Made by a program: the position numbers and the translations under genes
Shown: positions 17,277-27,080 of the stretch, piece after piece
How the letters are laid out: every line of letters starts with the position of its first letter
Numbering within the stretch: position 1 is the first letter of the stretch
Notes under the pieces: model-generated
What the model saw: the letters and a program-made list of their open reading frames with translations, nothing else
Database searches by the model: none
Told to the model about the DNA's origin: nothing
Assembly: GCF_012985205.1 (NCBI RefSeq)
Contig: NZ_JABEKS010000002.1
Coordinates: forward strand, 248,001-312,000
From: Planctomonas sp. JC2975
GTDB lineage: Bacteria; Actinomycetota; Actinomycetes; Actinomycetales; Microbacteriaceae
Length of the DNA: 64,000 nt
Direction of reading: 5' to 3'

Positions 17277-17978
17277 ATGGAAATCAACATCTTCGGACTC
17301 GGTGTGGGCATCACCGATCGCTTCCGCGAATACGCGACCGAGAAGGCCGCGAAAATCGGATCGCTCGCTGAACGCGCCCTCTCGCTGGAGATCAAGGTCT
17401 CCCGTCACAACGAGAAGTCCGGAGGTCAGAACGGCGACGACCGCGTCGAGCTCACGCTCATCGGTCCTGGTCCCGTCGTTCGTGCCGAGGCCACCGCTGC
17501 GGACAAGTACGCGGCGTTCGACCTGGCGATCGGGCGATTGCTGGAGCGCGTGCGACGCGCCAAGGATCGCCGCAAGATCCATCGCGGACTGCATCGTCCG
17601 CCCTCGGTGCGTGAGGCGTCGACGGTCGGGCTCGGCCGCGTCGACGTCACACCGGCACCCGTGACGGTCCTCGAACAGGTGCGCACCGGAAGCGTCCCGG
17701 TGGTGGACGACGTGCAGCAGACCGAGGAGGCAGAGGAGTACTGCCCGGTCGTCATCCGCAAGAAGGTGTTCGCGTCCGTGCCGATGACGGTGGACGACGC
17801 CCTGTATTACATGGAGCTCGTCGGTCACGACTTCTACCTCTTCATCGATGAGGAGTCGGGACGTCCGTCGGTCGTCTACCGACGCAAGGGCTGGGACTAC
17901 GGCGTGATCGGACTCGACGAGGACGCGGAAGAGCTCCAGGAGGTCGCGACGGCGTCGCGCAAGCTCGGCCGCGGCTGA
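17277..17978 (+). CDS. hpf: Ribosome hibernation promoting factor, long form
   Basis: A 233-residue HPF. Residues 1-105 are the HPF/RaiA fold that binds the decoding centre of the 30S subunit (M-E-I-N-I-F-G-L-G-V-G-I-T ... V-E-L-T-L-I-G-P-G). Residues about 150-215 are the C-terminal dimerisation domain that makes 100S ribosome dimers (V-I-R-K-K-V-F ... Y-R-R-K-G-W-D-Y-G). ATG 17277 is chosen because GGAGG stands 5 bases before it; an ATG at 17154 would add residues that fit no family member. A very strong hairpin follows. Confidence 0.94.
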   Translation: MEINIFGLGVGITDRFREYATEKAAKIGSLAERALSLEIKVSRHNEKSGGQNGDDRVELTLIGPGPVVRAEATAADKYAAFDLAIGRLLERVRRAKDRRKIHRGLHRPPSVREASTVGLGRVDVTPAPVTVLEQVRTGSVPVVDDVQQTEEAEEYCPVVIRKKVFASVPMTVDDALYYMELVGHDFYLFIDEESGRPSVVYRRKGWDYGVIGLDEDAEELQEVATASRKLGRG

Positions 17979-17984
17979 GGGCTT

Positions 17985-18025
17985 CCGGCGGGGCGGAGCC
18001 ACGAAGAGTGGCACCGCCCCGCCGG
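17985..18025. terminator. Strong terminator after hpf
   Basis: A perfect 12-bp stem pairs CCGGCGGGGCGG (17985-17996) with CCGCCCCGCCGG (18014-18025), and GCCAC (17998-18002) pairs with GTGGC (18008-18012) inside it around a GAAGA loop. It begins 7 bases after the hpf stop. Confidence 0.8.
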
Positions 18026-18372
18026 ATCATGTCCGGCCCCGGACAGGCGGACATCTCGACGCTCCGCGTGGCGGCTGCACCGTCGGCCGAACGATCGCGG
18101 GAGTGCTCCTGATCCGGCTCCCTGTGGCCGGACTGGGCATCGCTCGCATGGTGAGCAGGCGCCGTCGCAGCGCCTGAAATCGGGCCCGGTGGGCGATCTC
18201 ACCCGGTCCATCGCGACGGCCGGAAGGCACGCGGCGCACGCACAGCAGTCGTCCGGCATCCTCAGGTCACAGCCCGGTAACATGGGTGGCGTTGTCGCCC
18301 CGCGGGCGGCACGCGTCCACCCGGGACGACGGACGCCGACGGCGTCTCCCACGAACCATCTGGAGTGCATCA
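18026..18372. other. Intergenic region before secA
   Basis: No gene was seen in these 347 bases. A TAnnnT hexamer, TAACAT, lies at 18278-18283 and could be a -10 for secA (leader about 85 bases), but no -35 fits it well. Just before it, GTCACAGCC at 18266-18274 resembles one half of the direct repeat reported for MtrA binding; without a second copy this is weak. Confidence 0.35.
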
Positions 18373-21189
18373 GTGGCCTCAGTTCTCGAAAAGGTGCTGC
18401 GTGTCGGCGAGGGCCGCACGCTCAAGCGGCTCGAGGCGTATGCCCGTGCCGTGAACGCGCTCGAGGAAGACTTCCAAGCCCTCACCGACGAGGAGCTGCG
18501 CAACGAGACGGTCGAGCTGCGCGAGCGGTACCTCGGCGGGGAATCCCTCGACGACCTGCTGCCCGAGGCGTTCGCTGCGGTGCGTGAGGCATCCGTCCGC
18601 ACACTCGGAATGCGGCACTTCGATGTGCAGATCATGGGTGGCGCGGCACTGCACCTAGGAAACATCGCCGAGATGAAGACCGGTGAAGGAAAGACGCTGG
18701 TGGCCACCACCGCGGCCTACCTCAACGCGATCGCCGGCCGTGGGGTGCACATCATCACCACGAACGACTACCTGGCCAGCTACCAGGGCGAACTGATGGG
18801 CCGCGTGTTCCGCGCCCTCGGCATGACGACGGGTGTCATCCTCGCCGGTCAGACGCCGGACGAGCGCCGCGAGCAGTACCTGGCCGACATCACGTACGGC
18901 ACGAACAACGAGTTCGGATTCGACTACCTGCGCGACAACATGGCGTGGCAGGCATCCGACATGGTGCAGCGCGGACACTTCTTCGCGATCGTCGACGAGG
19001 TGGACTCCATCCTCATCGACGAGGCGCGTACCCCGTTGATCATCTCCGGACCGTCGAGCGGCGAGGCCAATCGGTGGTTCAACGAGTTCGCCCGCCTGGC
19101 CACGCGGCTGGAGCCGGAGGCCGATTTCGAGGTCGATGAGAAGAAGCGCACGGTCGGTGTGCTGGAGCCCGGCATCGCGAAGGTCGAGGACTACCTCGGC
19201 ATCGACAACCTCTACGAGTCGGCCAACACTCCGCTCATCTCCTTCCTGAACAACGCCATCAAGGCGAACGCGCTGTTCAAGCGCGACAAGGACTACGTCG
19301 TGATGAACGACGAGGTGCTCATCGTCGACGAGCACACCGGCCGCATCCTGGTCGGACGTCGCTACAACGAGGGCATCCACCAGGCCATCGAGGCCAAGGA
19401 GGGTGTGCCGGTCAAGGCGGAGAACCAGACGCTGGCCACCGTCACGCTGCAGAACTACTTCCGCCTCTACAAGAAGCTGTCCGGCATGACGGGTACCGCC
19501 GAGACCGAGGCGGCCGAGTTCATGTCCACCTACAAGATCGGCGTCGTGCCGATCCCCACGAACAAGCCCATGATCCGCAAGGACATGCCCGACCTCGTCT
19601 ACAAGAACGAGGAGGCCAAGTTCAACCAGGTGGCAGAAGACATCCTGGCGCGCAACAAGAAGGGTCAGCCGGTTCTCGTCGGCACGACGAGCGTGGAGAA
19701 GAGCGAATATCTCTCCCGGCTGCTCGCGAAGAAGGGCGTGCGGCACGAGGTGCTGAACGCGAAGAACCACGCGCGTGAGGCCGCGATCGTGGCACAGGCC
19801 GGCCGCCTGGGCGCCGTCACCGTCGCCACCAACATGGCCGGCCGCGGTACGGACATCATGCTCGGCGGCAACGCCGAGTTCATCGCCGTCGCGGAGATGA
19901 ACTCGCGCGGCCTGAATCCGGTCGAAACGCCGGACGAGTACGAGGCGGAGTGGGACGCCGTCTTCGACCGGGTGAAGGCAGCCGTGAGCCAGGAGGCCTC
20001 CACGGTCGTCGAGGTCGGCGGTCTGTACGTGCTCGGCACAGAGCGGCACGAGTCCCGGCGCATCGACAACCAGCTGCGTGGCCGCTCCGGCCGTCAGGGC
20101 GACCCTGGCGAGAGCAGGTTCTACCTGTCGCTCACCGACGACCTGATGCGCCTGTTCAATGCGGGCGCGGCCGAGAGCCTGATGGGCCGCAGCAACGTCC
20201 CAGACGACCTGGCCATCGAGTCGAAGGTGGTGAGCCGCGCCATCCGCTCCGCCCAGTCGCAGGTGGAGGCGCGCAACGCCGAGATCCGCAAGAACGTGCT
20301 GAAGTACGACGACGTGCTCAACCGCCAGCGCGAGGCGATCTACAGCGACCGCCGGCACATCCTCGAGGGCGACGACCTGCACGAGCGCGTTCAGCAGTTC
20401 CTCGAAGACGTCGTCGCCGAGGTGCTCGAGCAGCACACCGCGGAAGCGAACGCCGACGACTGGGACTTCGACGCTCTCTGGTCCGACCTCAAGGTGCTGT
20501 ATCCGATCGACATCTCGATCGACGAGGTCATCGCGGAGGTCGGCAACAAGGGCCGAGTGAACCGCGACTACATCAAGCGCGAGATCCTCTCCGATGCCCG
20601 CCTCGCTTACGGGCGTCGTGAGGACCAGCTGGGATCGCCGGCCATGCGCGAGCTGGAGCGTCGTGTCGTGCTCTCGGTGATCGACCGCCGCTGGCGCGAC
20701 CACCTGTACGAGATGGACTACCTCAAGGACGGCATCGGCCTGCGGGCCATGGCGCAGCGCGATCCGCTGGTCGAGTACCAGCGCGAGGGCTTCACCATGT
20801 ACCAGCAGATGATGGGCGCGATTCGCGAGGAGTCCATCGGGTTCCTCTTCAACCTCGAGGTCGAGGTCACTCAGGCCGCGGGCGAGATCACCGAGGTCGA
20901 GGCCAAGGGTCTGACACCGGCCGCGAACGAGCAGCAGCGCCTGAGCTACTCGGCGCCGAGCGACGACGGCAGCGTCGAAGTGCGCAACCAGCGAGGCCAG
21001 ATCGACAGCGCGGCATCCGATCGCGCCGAGCGCGCCCGGCGCAGGCAGCTCGCCGCTCAGCAGGAGGACGTCGCCACGCAGCAGCAGCAGGGCGCATCCC
21101 GTGGGGCGTTCGGACAGCGCGACGATGCCGGCGACGCCGCGCCGCAGAATCGCGCAGAGCGACGCGCACAGGAGCGCCGCCGCCGCTGA
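18373..21189 (+). CDS. secA: Preprotein translocase ATPase SecA
   Basis: A 938-residue SecA1. Walker A is M-K-T-G-E-G-K-T-L (about residue 100), the DEAD-like box is [16 protein letters not shown], and motif VI is [15 protein letters not shown]. The preprotein cross-linking, wing and scaffold domains are complete. The C-terminus is Arg/Gln/Ala-rich (R-A-E-R-R-A-Q-E) and lacks the C-x-C-x8-C-H zinc motif of proteobacterial SecA, which is usual in actinobacteria. The GTG at 18373 follows TGGAG and gives the normal M-A-S-V-L-E-K N-terminus. Confidence 0.97.
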   Translation: MASVLEKVLRVGEGRTLKRLEAYARAVNALEEDFQALTDEELRNETVELRERYLGGESLDDLLPEAFAAVREASVRTLGMRHFDVQIMGGAALHLGNIAEMKTGEGKTLVATTAAYLNAIAGRGVHIITTNDYLASYQGELMGRVFRALGMTTGVILAGQTPDERREQYLADITYGTNNEFGFDYLRDNMAWQASDMVQRGHFFAIVDEVDSILIDEARTPLIISGPSSGEANRWFNEFARLATRLEPEADFEVDEKKRTVGVLEPGIAKVEDYLGIDNLYESANTPLISFLNNAIKANALFKRDKDYVVMNDEVLIVDEHTGRILVGRRYNEGIHQAIEAKEGVPVKAENQTLATVTLQNYFRLYKKLSGMTGTAETEAAEFMSTYKIGVVPIPTNKPMIRKDMPDLVYKNEEAKFNQVAEDILARNKKGQPVLVGTTSVEKSEYLSRLLAKKGVRHEVLNAKNHAREAAIVAQAGRLGAVTVATNMAGRGTDIMLGGNAEFIAVAEMNSRGLNPVETPDEYEAEWDAVFDRVKAAVSQEASTVVEVGGLYVLGTERHESRRIDNQLRGRSGRQGDPGESRFYLSLTDDLMRLFNAGAAESLMGRSNVPDDLAIESKVVSRAIRSAQSQVEARNAEIRKNVLKYDDVLNRQREAIYSDRRHILEGDDLHERVQQFLEDVVAEVLEQHTAEANADDWDFDALWSDLKVLYPIDISIDEVIAEVGNKGRVNRDYIKREILSDARLAYGRREDQLGSPAMRELERRVVLSVIDRRWRDHLYEMDYLKDGIGLRAMAQRDPLVEYQREGFTMYQQMMGAIREESIGFLFNLEVEVTQAAGEITEVEAKGLTPAANEQQRLSYSAPSDDGSVEVRNQRGQIDSAASDRAERARRRQLAAQQEDVATQQQQGASRGAFGQRDDAGDAAPQNRAERRAQERRRR

Positions 21190-21228
21190 TCAGCTGCATC
21201 GTAGACCTCCTCGATGAGGTCGACTATG

Positions 21229-21266
21229 AAGGGGCCCCGGCGGTGATGACACCGCCGGGGCCCCTT
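21229..21266. terminator. Bidirectional terminator between secA and the GH35 gene
   Basis: A perfect 17-bp stem runs from 21229-21245 (AAGGGGCCCCGGCGGTG) to 21250-21266, with a 4-base ATGA loop; the ends supply A and T on both strands. It serves both converging genes. A smaller hairpin (GACCTC/GAGGTC, 21205-21222) precedes it. Confidence 0.88.
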
Positions 21267-21283
21267 CGCGTGCACGTGTCACC

Positions 21284-24200
21284 TCATGGCGTGCATTCGA
21301 ACTTGGCGTCCGCCCAGTCCGCGTTGTCGTGTCCGTTGCCGTCTCCGGCATCGCCGACGGTCAACGTGAGCACGTGCACACCGGTGATGTCGACGGACAG
21401 CGCGATCGGTGCGGCAGAGCCCGCGATCGTCGGCGTCTGCTTCAGGAGTGTTCCGTCACCGTAGACCTGGAAGTCGACCGAGCCCTTGCCGCCGGCACCG
21501 ACATCCAGACCGACGATGCTCGAGAACGAGGTGCACGCCCCTGGAAGCGTCAGCGCGACGGTGCTGATCGAATTGACGCCGACGCCCTTCTCGTACGTCG
21601 TACCGGCGAGCGTGATCGGACCGCCGCCCACGCTCACATCGCGTCCGATGGTTCCCCAGCCGCTCACTGTCGAATCCCACGGGAGATCACTGATGTAGTG
21701 CTCTCCCGCGCTCTGCACCGCGAGCGCGACGGTTCGGCCCGTCGTCGTCGACGATGCGGCCTGCGAGACCGAGCTGATCGCGGCGATCGCGTAGCTGCCG
21801 GATGCGACGTCCTCGGGCACGCCGACCGTCCAGGTCATCGTTGCCGATCTGCCCGGCACAAGGGGCGACGTGGTCGTCGGGCCCGAGGGGTCCAAGGTCC
21901 AGCCCGCCGGGAGGTCGAGCGAGGTGGAGACGCGTGCCGCCGCTCCCGAGTGGTTCGTGACGATGCCGGTGAGGTGGATGGTCGTCCCGCCCCTCACGAC
22001 GCCTGTCATGTCGGAGGCGAGCGAGTCGAGCGTCACGCTCGACGGCAGCTTCGGCGGCCCGTACACGGATGGGCTGAAACCCGGCGCATCGTTCATGGTG
22101 AGCGGAACGCCTCCGCGAACAGTCCCGAGATCCGTCAGACGCACCGCTTCGAGTGCGTTGGCGGCACCGCCGTCGCTCGTCACGGCGAGTGCGACGGTGT
22201 TGCCGCCACGAGGGTTCAGGATGCCGTTCGGCAGAACGAACGTGTGCTGAGGTCCGACGTTCGCGATGTACTGACCGACGTTCCAGCCGTTCACGTAGAT
22301 CAGTGCGCGGTAATCGCCGCCGGATCTCGGAGTCGACGGATCGCCGATCGTGAGGCCGAGCGATGCGTCCTCGTTTTTCGGCACGTTCAGCGCGAAGGTC
22401 GTGCGATACCAGGACGTGCCTGGCACGGCGGACGCCGCGGGCAGCGTGGTCGTCGGCCACGACGAGTCGGGGAACCCTGGCAGGTACCAGCCCTTGCGCT
22501 CGCCGTACTGGCCGCCGACGTTGTTGATGCCGCGCGCTGCGTCGACGACGTCCTCGCCGCCGAGGTCGCCCTGGATCTTCCACGCTATCGGCGTGGTGGT
22601 CGCGCCGCTCGGCCCGCTGGTGGTGACGCCGATGAGACCGCGTCCCTCCTTCTGCGCGTCGTTGACGCCGCCGTCCTCGTTGTGTCCGTCGTTGCGCACC
22701 ATCACCGAGAGCTCGTGCTTGCCGGTGCGCAGGCTCTCCGGAATCGTGAACACCGCAGTGCCTGTGGTGGGTGGTGCACTCGCCCCGGAGGCGAGCACGT
22801 TCTGGCCGAGATACACGCCGTCGAGCCAGGCTTGCAGCATGCCCGCTCCGCCGCCTCCGTAGTTCAGGCGCAAGCTCGTCGTGTCTGCCGACCCGGTGTA
22901 CCTCCCGCGGTACCAGACGTCGCCCTGATGGAAGCCGTAGTCGTCTGCCGTGAGAACCGGTCCGCCGCTCGGCGGCTTGGTGGTGCTCGTCGTTGAGGTC
23001 TTGTCTGCGGTGGCCCACGACGAATCGTCGAATGTCGGGCTGGCTTCCGGCGTACCCGAGGCGAAAGACCATCTCGCCTGCGTCAGATCGGGAAGTGTCA
23101 CGGCGGCCGCACCGACGAGCGGGCTCGAGGCGTCCAGATCGCCGGATGCACCCGCCGCGGTGGTCACGGCGTCGCCGTTCCACGTCACGGCGTTCACGTC
23201 TGCCGGCGCCCACACCTGCAGGTCGCCGGCATCCTTCGTGTCGCCGGTGAGCTTCAGGGTGAATCCCGAGACGGATGCCGTGCGCACCAGTTCCGGCCCG
23301 CGCTCCAGCACGGTGCCTGCGGCCGTGTCCTGCTGCCAGAACGTGTCGGCGGTGTCCTGGTCGGCGATGAGCAGCGTGAACGGGCTGCGTCCGCCTCCGC
23401 TGATCCGCACCTGGGCGAGACCGGAGTGCGTGTAGTCCAGCCGCAGGTCGCCCGTCGTCTGATCGTAGTCCGCCGTGACATCGCCGGAGAGCACGGTCAC
23501 GTCGGGTGCCGACGAATATCGCAGGACCGTCTCGCCGCTTTCGCCGTTCCGGCCGTAGAGCAGCGCAAGGTCGCCGTCCGATCGGTGCACGTGCGTCATG
23601 ATCTCCGACGTCGAGTAGACGAGGTGCTGGCCGTCCATGTCGTAGTCGGCGATGAGCATTTTCGCGTCTTGACCGTTGAGTCGGAGCGCCCCCGCCTGCG
23701 GCACGGTGTACGTGCCATCCGAGGTCGACAACGGGAAGGTGAAGGAGTCGTCCGTTGTCGCGTTGGAGGGGTTGTGCACCGCGAAGTACAGGTGCGTCCC
23801 CGTGTCGGGGTTGACGTCGTTGTAGACCTTCACCTTGGTGGACGACGGCGCCACCCCATCCGATTTCTCCAGCTTCGTCAACGGTGCCACGCTCTGCAGG
23901 AACAGCCCGAGCTCCTTCATCGTGCTGGCCTTGGGACGAATCTGCCTTGCCTCGTCGATCGCGGCACCGTAGTCGTACGACGTGTAGACCACGGGTGCGG
24001 GGAGCCAGCCCCACGAGGTCCCGCCGTACGTCATGTAGAAGTTCTGGATGCTCAGGCCGTTGGCGATGTTCGTTCCGTAGAACACGCGCTCGTATCCGGA
24101 TCCCTCCCGCTGTGCGGTGCAGTCATATGTGCCGACGCTGCCCCAGTAGTCGAACCAGCCGCCACCGAACTCGGCGGCGAAGCCAGGAGTCTGCGGCGAC

Positions 24201-25093
24201 GCGCTGGACCCGCCGGTGGCGCCGCCGGTCCCGTAGAGGCCCCAGTCCGGAGCGACGGAGGGTGTTCCCGCCGTCCCGTTCGAGCTGCAGGATCCGCCCG
24301 GATATCCGTCGAACGCGTAGAGATCGGTCGGTCCCGCCACGGTGCCGGCCACGCTCGAGCTCTGCGGCACCCAGATTCCGTTGCGGCCCTTGTCGTTGTG
24401 AAAGATGGGCACCTCGATGCCGTCGGCTCGTACCTTCGCGTAGAGGTGGTTCATGTAGTTCTTCTGGCTCGTGCTGCTCGACGCGAGCTCGTTCTCGATC
24501 TGGTCGAGGATGACCGTGCCGCCGCCGTCCGTGAGCTGGTGCTTCTTGAGGATCGCGTCGATGTGGGTCAGCCAGTCGTCGGCCGCGGCCAGGTAGTCGG
24601 GCGCATCGCTACGAGCCTTGCCGGCGACCTGCGTGAGCCATCCTGGGAAGCCGCCGCCATCCGTCTCTGCATTGATATAGGGCCCGGGCCTGGCGATCAC
24701 GTACAGGCCGACCTGCTGGGCCATGTCGAGCAGCTTGTCGACGTCACGCACGCCCGAGAAGTCGTAGACGCCGGCTTTGGGCGAGTGGTACGCCCAGTCG
24801 AAATAGATGGAGACGGCGTTGTAGCCCTCCGCCTTGAGCTTCTGCAGCACGTCGAGCCAGAGGCTCGTGCTCGGCAGCCGCCAGTAGTGGAACTCCGCCG
24901 ACCAGATCATCGTGCGGTGCCCGTCGATCATCAGCGAGTACTTGTCGTACGTGATGGTGTGCGCCGGTGCTGCATCGGTCTTCGCCACGGGGGCGATGCC
25001 CTCAGCGCCGCCCGATGCGCTGAAGATCATTCCGACGGCGAGCGTCGCGGCGACCACTGCGCCCCACGCCCTTCTCGATGTTGCGCGTGCCAC
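21284..25093 (-). CDS. Secreted GH35 beta-galactosidase with accessory domains
   Basis: A 1269-residue exported glycoside hydrolase. The signal peptide (about residues 1-30, R-R-A-W-G-A-V-V-A-A-T-L-A-V) is followed by a GH35 barrel: sugar-binding R-P-G-P-Y-I-N-A-E (Glu143), acid/base Glu202 in D-Q-I-E-N-E and nucleophile Glu308 in A-A-E-F-G-G-G-W-F. Beta-sandwich jelly-roll domains typical of the family follow (about 560-1000). Near 1020-1110 there is a NEW3-like Ig domain, and the last 140 residues form an NPCBM carbohydrate-binding domain. Expected substrate: terminal beta-galactosides of plant or microbial polysaccharide. GTG 25093 is chosen as start because GGGGAGGA stands just before it. 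No sugar transporter or regulator is adjacent. Confidence 0.92.
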   Translation of the reverse strand: MARATSRRAWGAVVAATLAVGMIFSASGGAEGIAPVAKTDAAPAHTITYDKYSLMIDGHRTMIWSAEFHYWRLPSTSLWLDVLQKLKAEGYNAVSIYFDWAYHSPKAGVYDFSGVRDVDKLLDMAQQVGLYVIARPGPYINAETDGGGFPGWLTQVAGKARSDAPDYLAAADDWLTHIDAILKKHQLTDGGGTVILDQIENELASSSTSQKNYMNHLYAKVRADGIEVPIFHNDKGRNGIWVPQSSSVAGTVAGPTDLYAFDGYPGGSCSSNGTAGTPSVAPDWGLYGTGGATGGSSASPQTPGFAAEFGGGWFDYWGSVGTYDCTAQREGSGYERVFYGTNIANGLSIQNFYMTYGGTSWGWLPAPVVYTSYDYGAAIDEARQIRPKASTMKELGLFLQSVAPLTKLEKSDGVAPSSTKVKVYNDVNPDTGTHLYFAVHNPSNATTDDSFTFPLSTSDGTYTVPQAGALRLNGQDAKMLIADYDMDGQHLVYSTSEIMTHVHRSDGDLALLYGRNGESGETVLRYSSAPDVTVLSGDVTADYDQTTGDLRLDYTHSGLAQVRISGGGRSPFTLLIADQDTADTFWQQDTAAGTVLERGPELVRTASVSGFTLKLTGDTKDAGDLQVWAPADVNAVTWNGDAVTTAAGASGDLDASSPLVGAAAVTLPDLTQARWSFASGTPEASPTFDDSSWATADKTSTTSTTKPPSGGPVLTADDYGFHQGDVWYRGRYTGSADTTSLRLNYGGGGAGMLQAWLDGVYLGQNVLASGASAPPTTGTAVFTIPESLRTGKHELSVMVRNDGHNEDGGVNDAQKEGRGLIGVTTSGPSGATTTPIAWKIQGDLGGEDVVDAARGINNVGGQYGERKGWYLPGFPDSSWPTTTLPAASAVPGTSWYRTTFALNVPKNEDASLGLTIGDPSTPRSGGDYRALIYVNGWNVGQYIANVGPQHTFVLPNGILNPRGGNTVALAVTSDGGAANALEAVRLTDLGTVRGGVPLTMNDAPGFSPSVYGPPKLPSSVTLDSLASDMTGVVRGGTTIHLTGIVTNHSGAAARVSTSLDLPAGWTLDPSGPTTTSPLVPGRSATMTWTVGVPEDVASGSYAIAAISSVSQAASSTTTGRTVALAVQSAGEHYISDLPWDSTVSGWGTIGRDVSVGGGPITLAGTTYEKGVGVNSISTVALTLPGACTSFSSIVGLDVGAGGKGSVDFQVYGDGTLLKQTPTIAGSAAPIALSVDITGVHVLTLTVGDAGDGNGHDNADWADAKFECTP

Positions 25094-25288
25094 TACGTCC
25101 TCCCCATTGAGACATAGATTTCGGCCAAAACGGCTCAGAGCACACCGTATCCGCACAGCTGATTCCTGCACAATGCCCAGAATCGCACATGTTCGAACAT
25201 GACAGATAGCGAAGACCTACGCCGATCCGGCGCAGAGCAGGGAGTGTCTCTCGTTTCGCCTGCGCTTCGCGACCCGCTCCGGCCAGCC

Positions 25289-25771
25289 CTACAGCACGCT
25301 GATCGCGGATGCCCGCCAGCGCCGATCGAGACCCTCGAGACGAATGGCAACGGCGCGCACGCGCACCGGGTTGCGCACGATGACCGTCGCCTCGATCACG
25401 CCGTCCCGCGGCTCGCAGAGATGCGTGCTGAGCACACTGAGCGCCGGCCGCACGGCCACCTGACCCTTCACCCGCCTGGCTCGCTCGGCGAGCACTGTCC
25501 TGTGCAGCAGCGTCGCGTAGACGTCGTCGGTGACCCAGCGCATCAGCTGCTCGAGGTCCCTGGCGCCTGCCAGCACCTCGAGGATGCAACGCGCGAGGTT
25601 CTCGATCAGCGGCTGCGGGTCAGGGAGATCGCCGCGACGAGACGGCTGCGCCATGAAGTAGTCGTCACCGAAGCCCTGACGCAAGGGGACGCGACCAATC
25701 GATCCGTCGCTGCGACCGTCCTTCTCCGAATACCGGTCGGGCTCGGGCAAAGGCGTCGACGCCTGACTCAT
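25289..25771 (-). CDS. Rv3235 family protein
   Basis: A 160-residue protein. The N-terminal 70 residues are charged and Pro-rich; the C-terminal half is the conserved part (L-A-R-C-I-L-E-V-L-A-G-A-R ... V-R-P-A-L-S-V-L-S-T-H ... R-V-R-A-V-A-I-R-L-E-G-L-D-R-R-W-R). Proteins of this group sit close to secA in many actinobacteria (Rv3235 in M. tuberculosis) and have no known function. ATG 25771 follows AGGGAG at 7 bases. A hairpin (CCCCCG-CCTT-CGGGGG, 25813-25828) lies in the leader about 42 bases before the start and could act as an attenuator. Confidence 0.8.
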   Translation of the reverse strand: MSQASTPLPEPDRYSEKDGRSDGSIGRVPLRQGFGDDYFMAQPSRRGDLPDPQPLIENLARCILEVLAGARDLEQLMRWVTDDVYATLLHRTVLAERARRVKGQVAVRPALSVLSTHLCEPRDGVIEATVIVRNPVRVRAVAIRLEGLDRRWRASAISVL

Positions 25772-25936
25772 CGCGGCACTCCCTGTGGTCGGGACGGAAA
25801 GGCGGGCCTGTGCCCCCGCCTTCGGGGGGGTGTTTCGGCAGCACTCAACCAGCGGCCAGACAGGAGCGTCCACGGCGTTCGTGCCCTGTTGACAACTGAG
25901 CTCGCCGCCGCAGCTCAGGCGTTACGGTGTCCTGTC

Positions 25937-26575
25937 ATGCGCTGGGACAACCTCTTCGATGACCTCGAGAGCCAGCTCGAGCACGAGCTCGGTGTGGACG
26001 ATCTCGAGTTGCGTGTCGAAGAGGAGCGGTTGCGGCTCGGACGTCTCACGTTGCGCAGCCGCCTGCGTGCGGCATCCGAGACGGCGGGCAGACGTCCGGA
26101 TCCGTTGCACCTCTGGCTGATCGACGGCAGCGATGTTCGTCTGCGTCCGACGACGTTCGGGCGCGACTGGGTCTCGGGCGAATCGGCAGCGGATGCGACG
26201 GGCGGCGGCGTCGCGCGTACCGCCGGCCCTCGCGTCATCATTCCGCTCGATGCCATCGCCTCGATCGTCCTCGATCCCGGTCAGCTCGAACGCAGTCTCA
26301 CCGCCGAGCCGGACCCCGATGCCGTGCGCCCCGGCGGCCCGTCGCCCGGCCTCATCGATCGACTTGGCCTGCCTTTCGCCCTACGGGATCTGGCCAGACG
26401 GCGCGCTGCGGTCTCCGTGACGACCGTGAGCGCGACGATCCACGGCACGATCGACCGTGTGGCTCGGGACCACTTCGACCTCGCGGTGCACGAGCGCGGG
26501 ACACCGCGGCGCGCGAGCAATGTTCGCGGCGTGCGGATCGTTCCCATGGCATCCGTGGTGATCGTGCGGCTCTGA
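25937..26575 (+). CDS. Conserved hypothetical protein
   Basis: A 212-residue soluble protein that I do not recognise beyond a resemblance to small actinobacterial proteins encoded by secA. The N-terminus is strongly acidic and helical (D-N-L-F-D-D-L-E-S-Q-L-E-H-E-L), followed by an alternating beta pattern. The text I-I-P-L-D-A-I-A-S-I-V-L and R-G-V-R-I-V-P-M-A-S-V-V-I-V-R-L at the end suggests a small beta-barrel. ATG 25937 lies 8 bases after TACGGT (25923-25928), a near-leaderless arrangement. It is divergent from the Rv3235-type gene. Confidence 0.75.
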   Translation: MRWDNLFDDLESQLEHELGVDDLELRVEEERLRLGRLTLRSRLRAASETAGRRPDPLHLWLIDGSDVRLRPTTFGRDWVSGESAADATGGGVARTAGPRVIIPLDAIASIVLDPGQLERSLTAEPDPDAVRPGGPSPGLIDRLGLPFALRDLARRRAAVSVTTVSATIHGTIDRVARDHFDLAVHERGTPRRASNVRGVRIVPMASVVIVRL

Positions 26576-26637
26576 GTCGCATGCCGACAGACACGTTCGA
26601 GCGCTGACGTGCCACCGGACGCACGGCGGTGCGTCGA

Positions 26638-26925
26638 TCAGTCCTCGCCGTGCCAGATGATGCGGCCGCCGGAAAGCTCGGGGATCGACGCCAGATCCGA
26701 CTGCTCGAACAGGGCTCGACGCCTGGTCTCCTCGTACATGGCGGTGATGTACGCCTCGAGTTCCACCCGCTCGATGCGCCAGGCTCCCGGCCGGCCGACA
26801 CGGATGGCCGGCAGTTCTCCGGTCTCGAGGAGGCCGATCACCTCGGACGGGGCGACATTGAGGATCTCCGCAGCGTCGGCGACGGTCAGGAAGCGCGTCA
26901 CATCGTCCGAGCGGTCGGCGGTCAT
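26638..26925 (-). CDS. Small excisionase-type helix-turn-helix protein
   Basis: A 95-residue protein with a MerR/excisionase-like winged HTH at residues 10-58: F-L-T-V-A-D-A-A-E-I-L-N-V-A-P-S-E-V-I-G-L-L-E-T-G-E-L-P-A, then V-G-R-P-G-A-W-R-I. It resembles BldC and the DUF-type helix-turn-helix proteins found near secA in actinobacteria. The C-terminal 35 residues are acidic and end in G-R-I-I-W-H-G-E-D. On the minus strand CATAAT stands 7 bases before the ATG, so the message may be leaderless. It is probably a DNA-binding regulator; targets are unknown. Confidence 0.82.
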   Translation of the reverse strand: MTADRSDDVTRFLTVADAAEILNVAPSEVIGLLETGELPAIRVGRPGAWRIERVELEAYITAMYEETRRRALFEQSDLASIPELSGGRIIWHGED

Positions 26926-27080
26926 GCCTTCGATTATGGCGGGACGGGCTCCGCCGCCTCCGCGGTGTGGATAACTTTCCTACGACTTGCCCAGGATCGG
27001 CACGATGGTTTCACGTGCGGCCGCGGAATGCCGCTGAGTGCGGCTGAGCGGACGCTCAGGAAGCGTCGACGAGGAGGAAC

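Noticed and set aside
18255-18290. MtrA-binding direct repeat before secA
   Set aside because: Only one GTCACAGC-like half is present; the reported site requires two.
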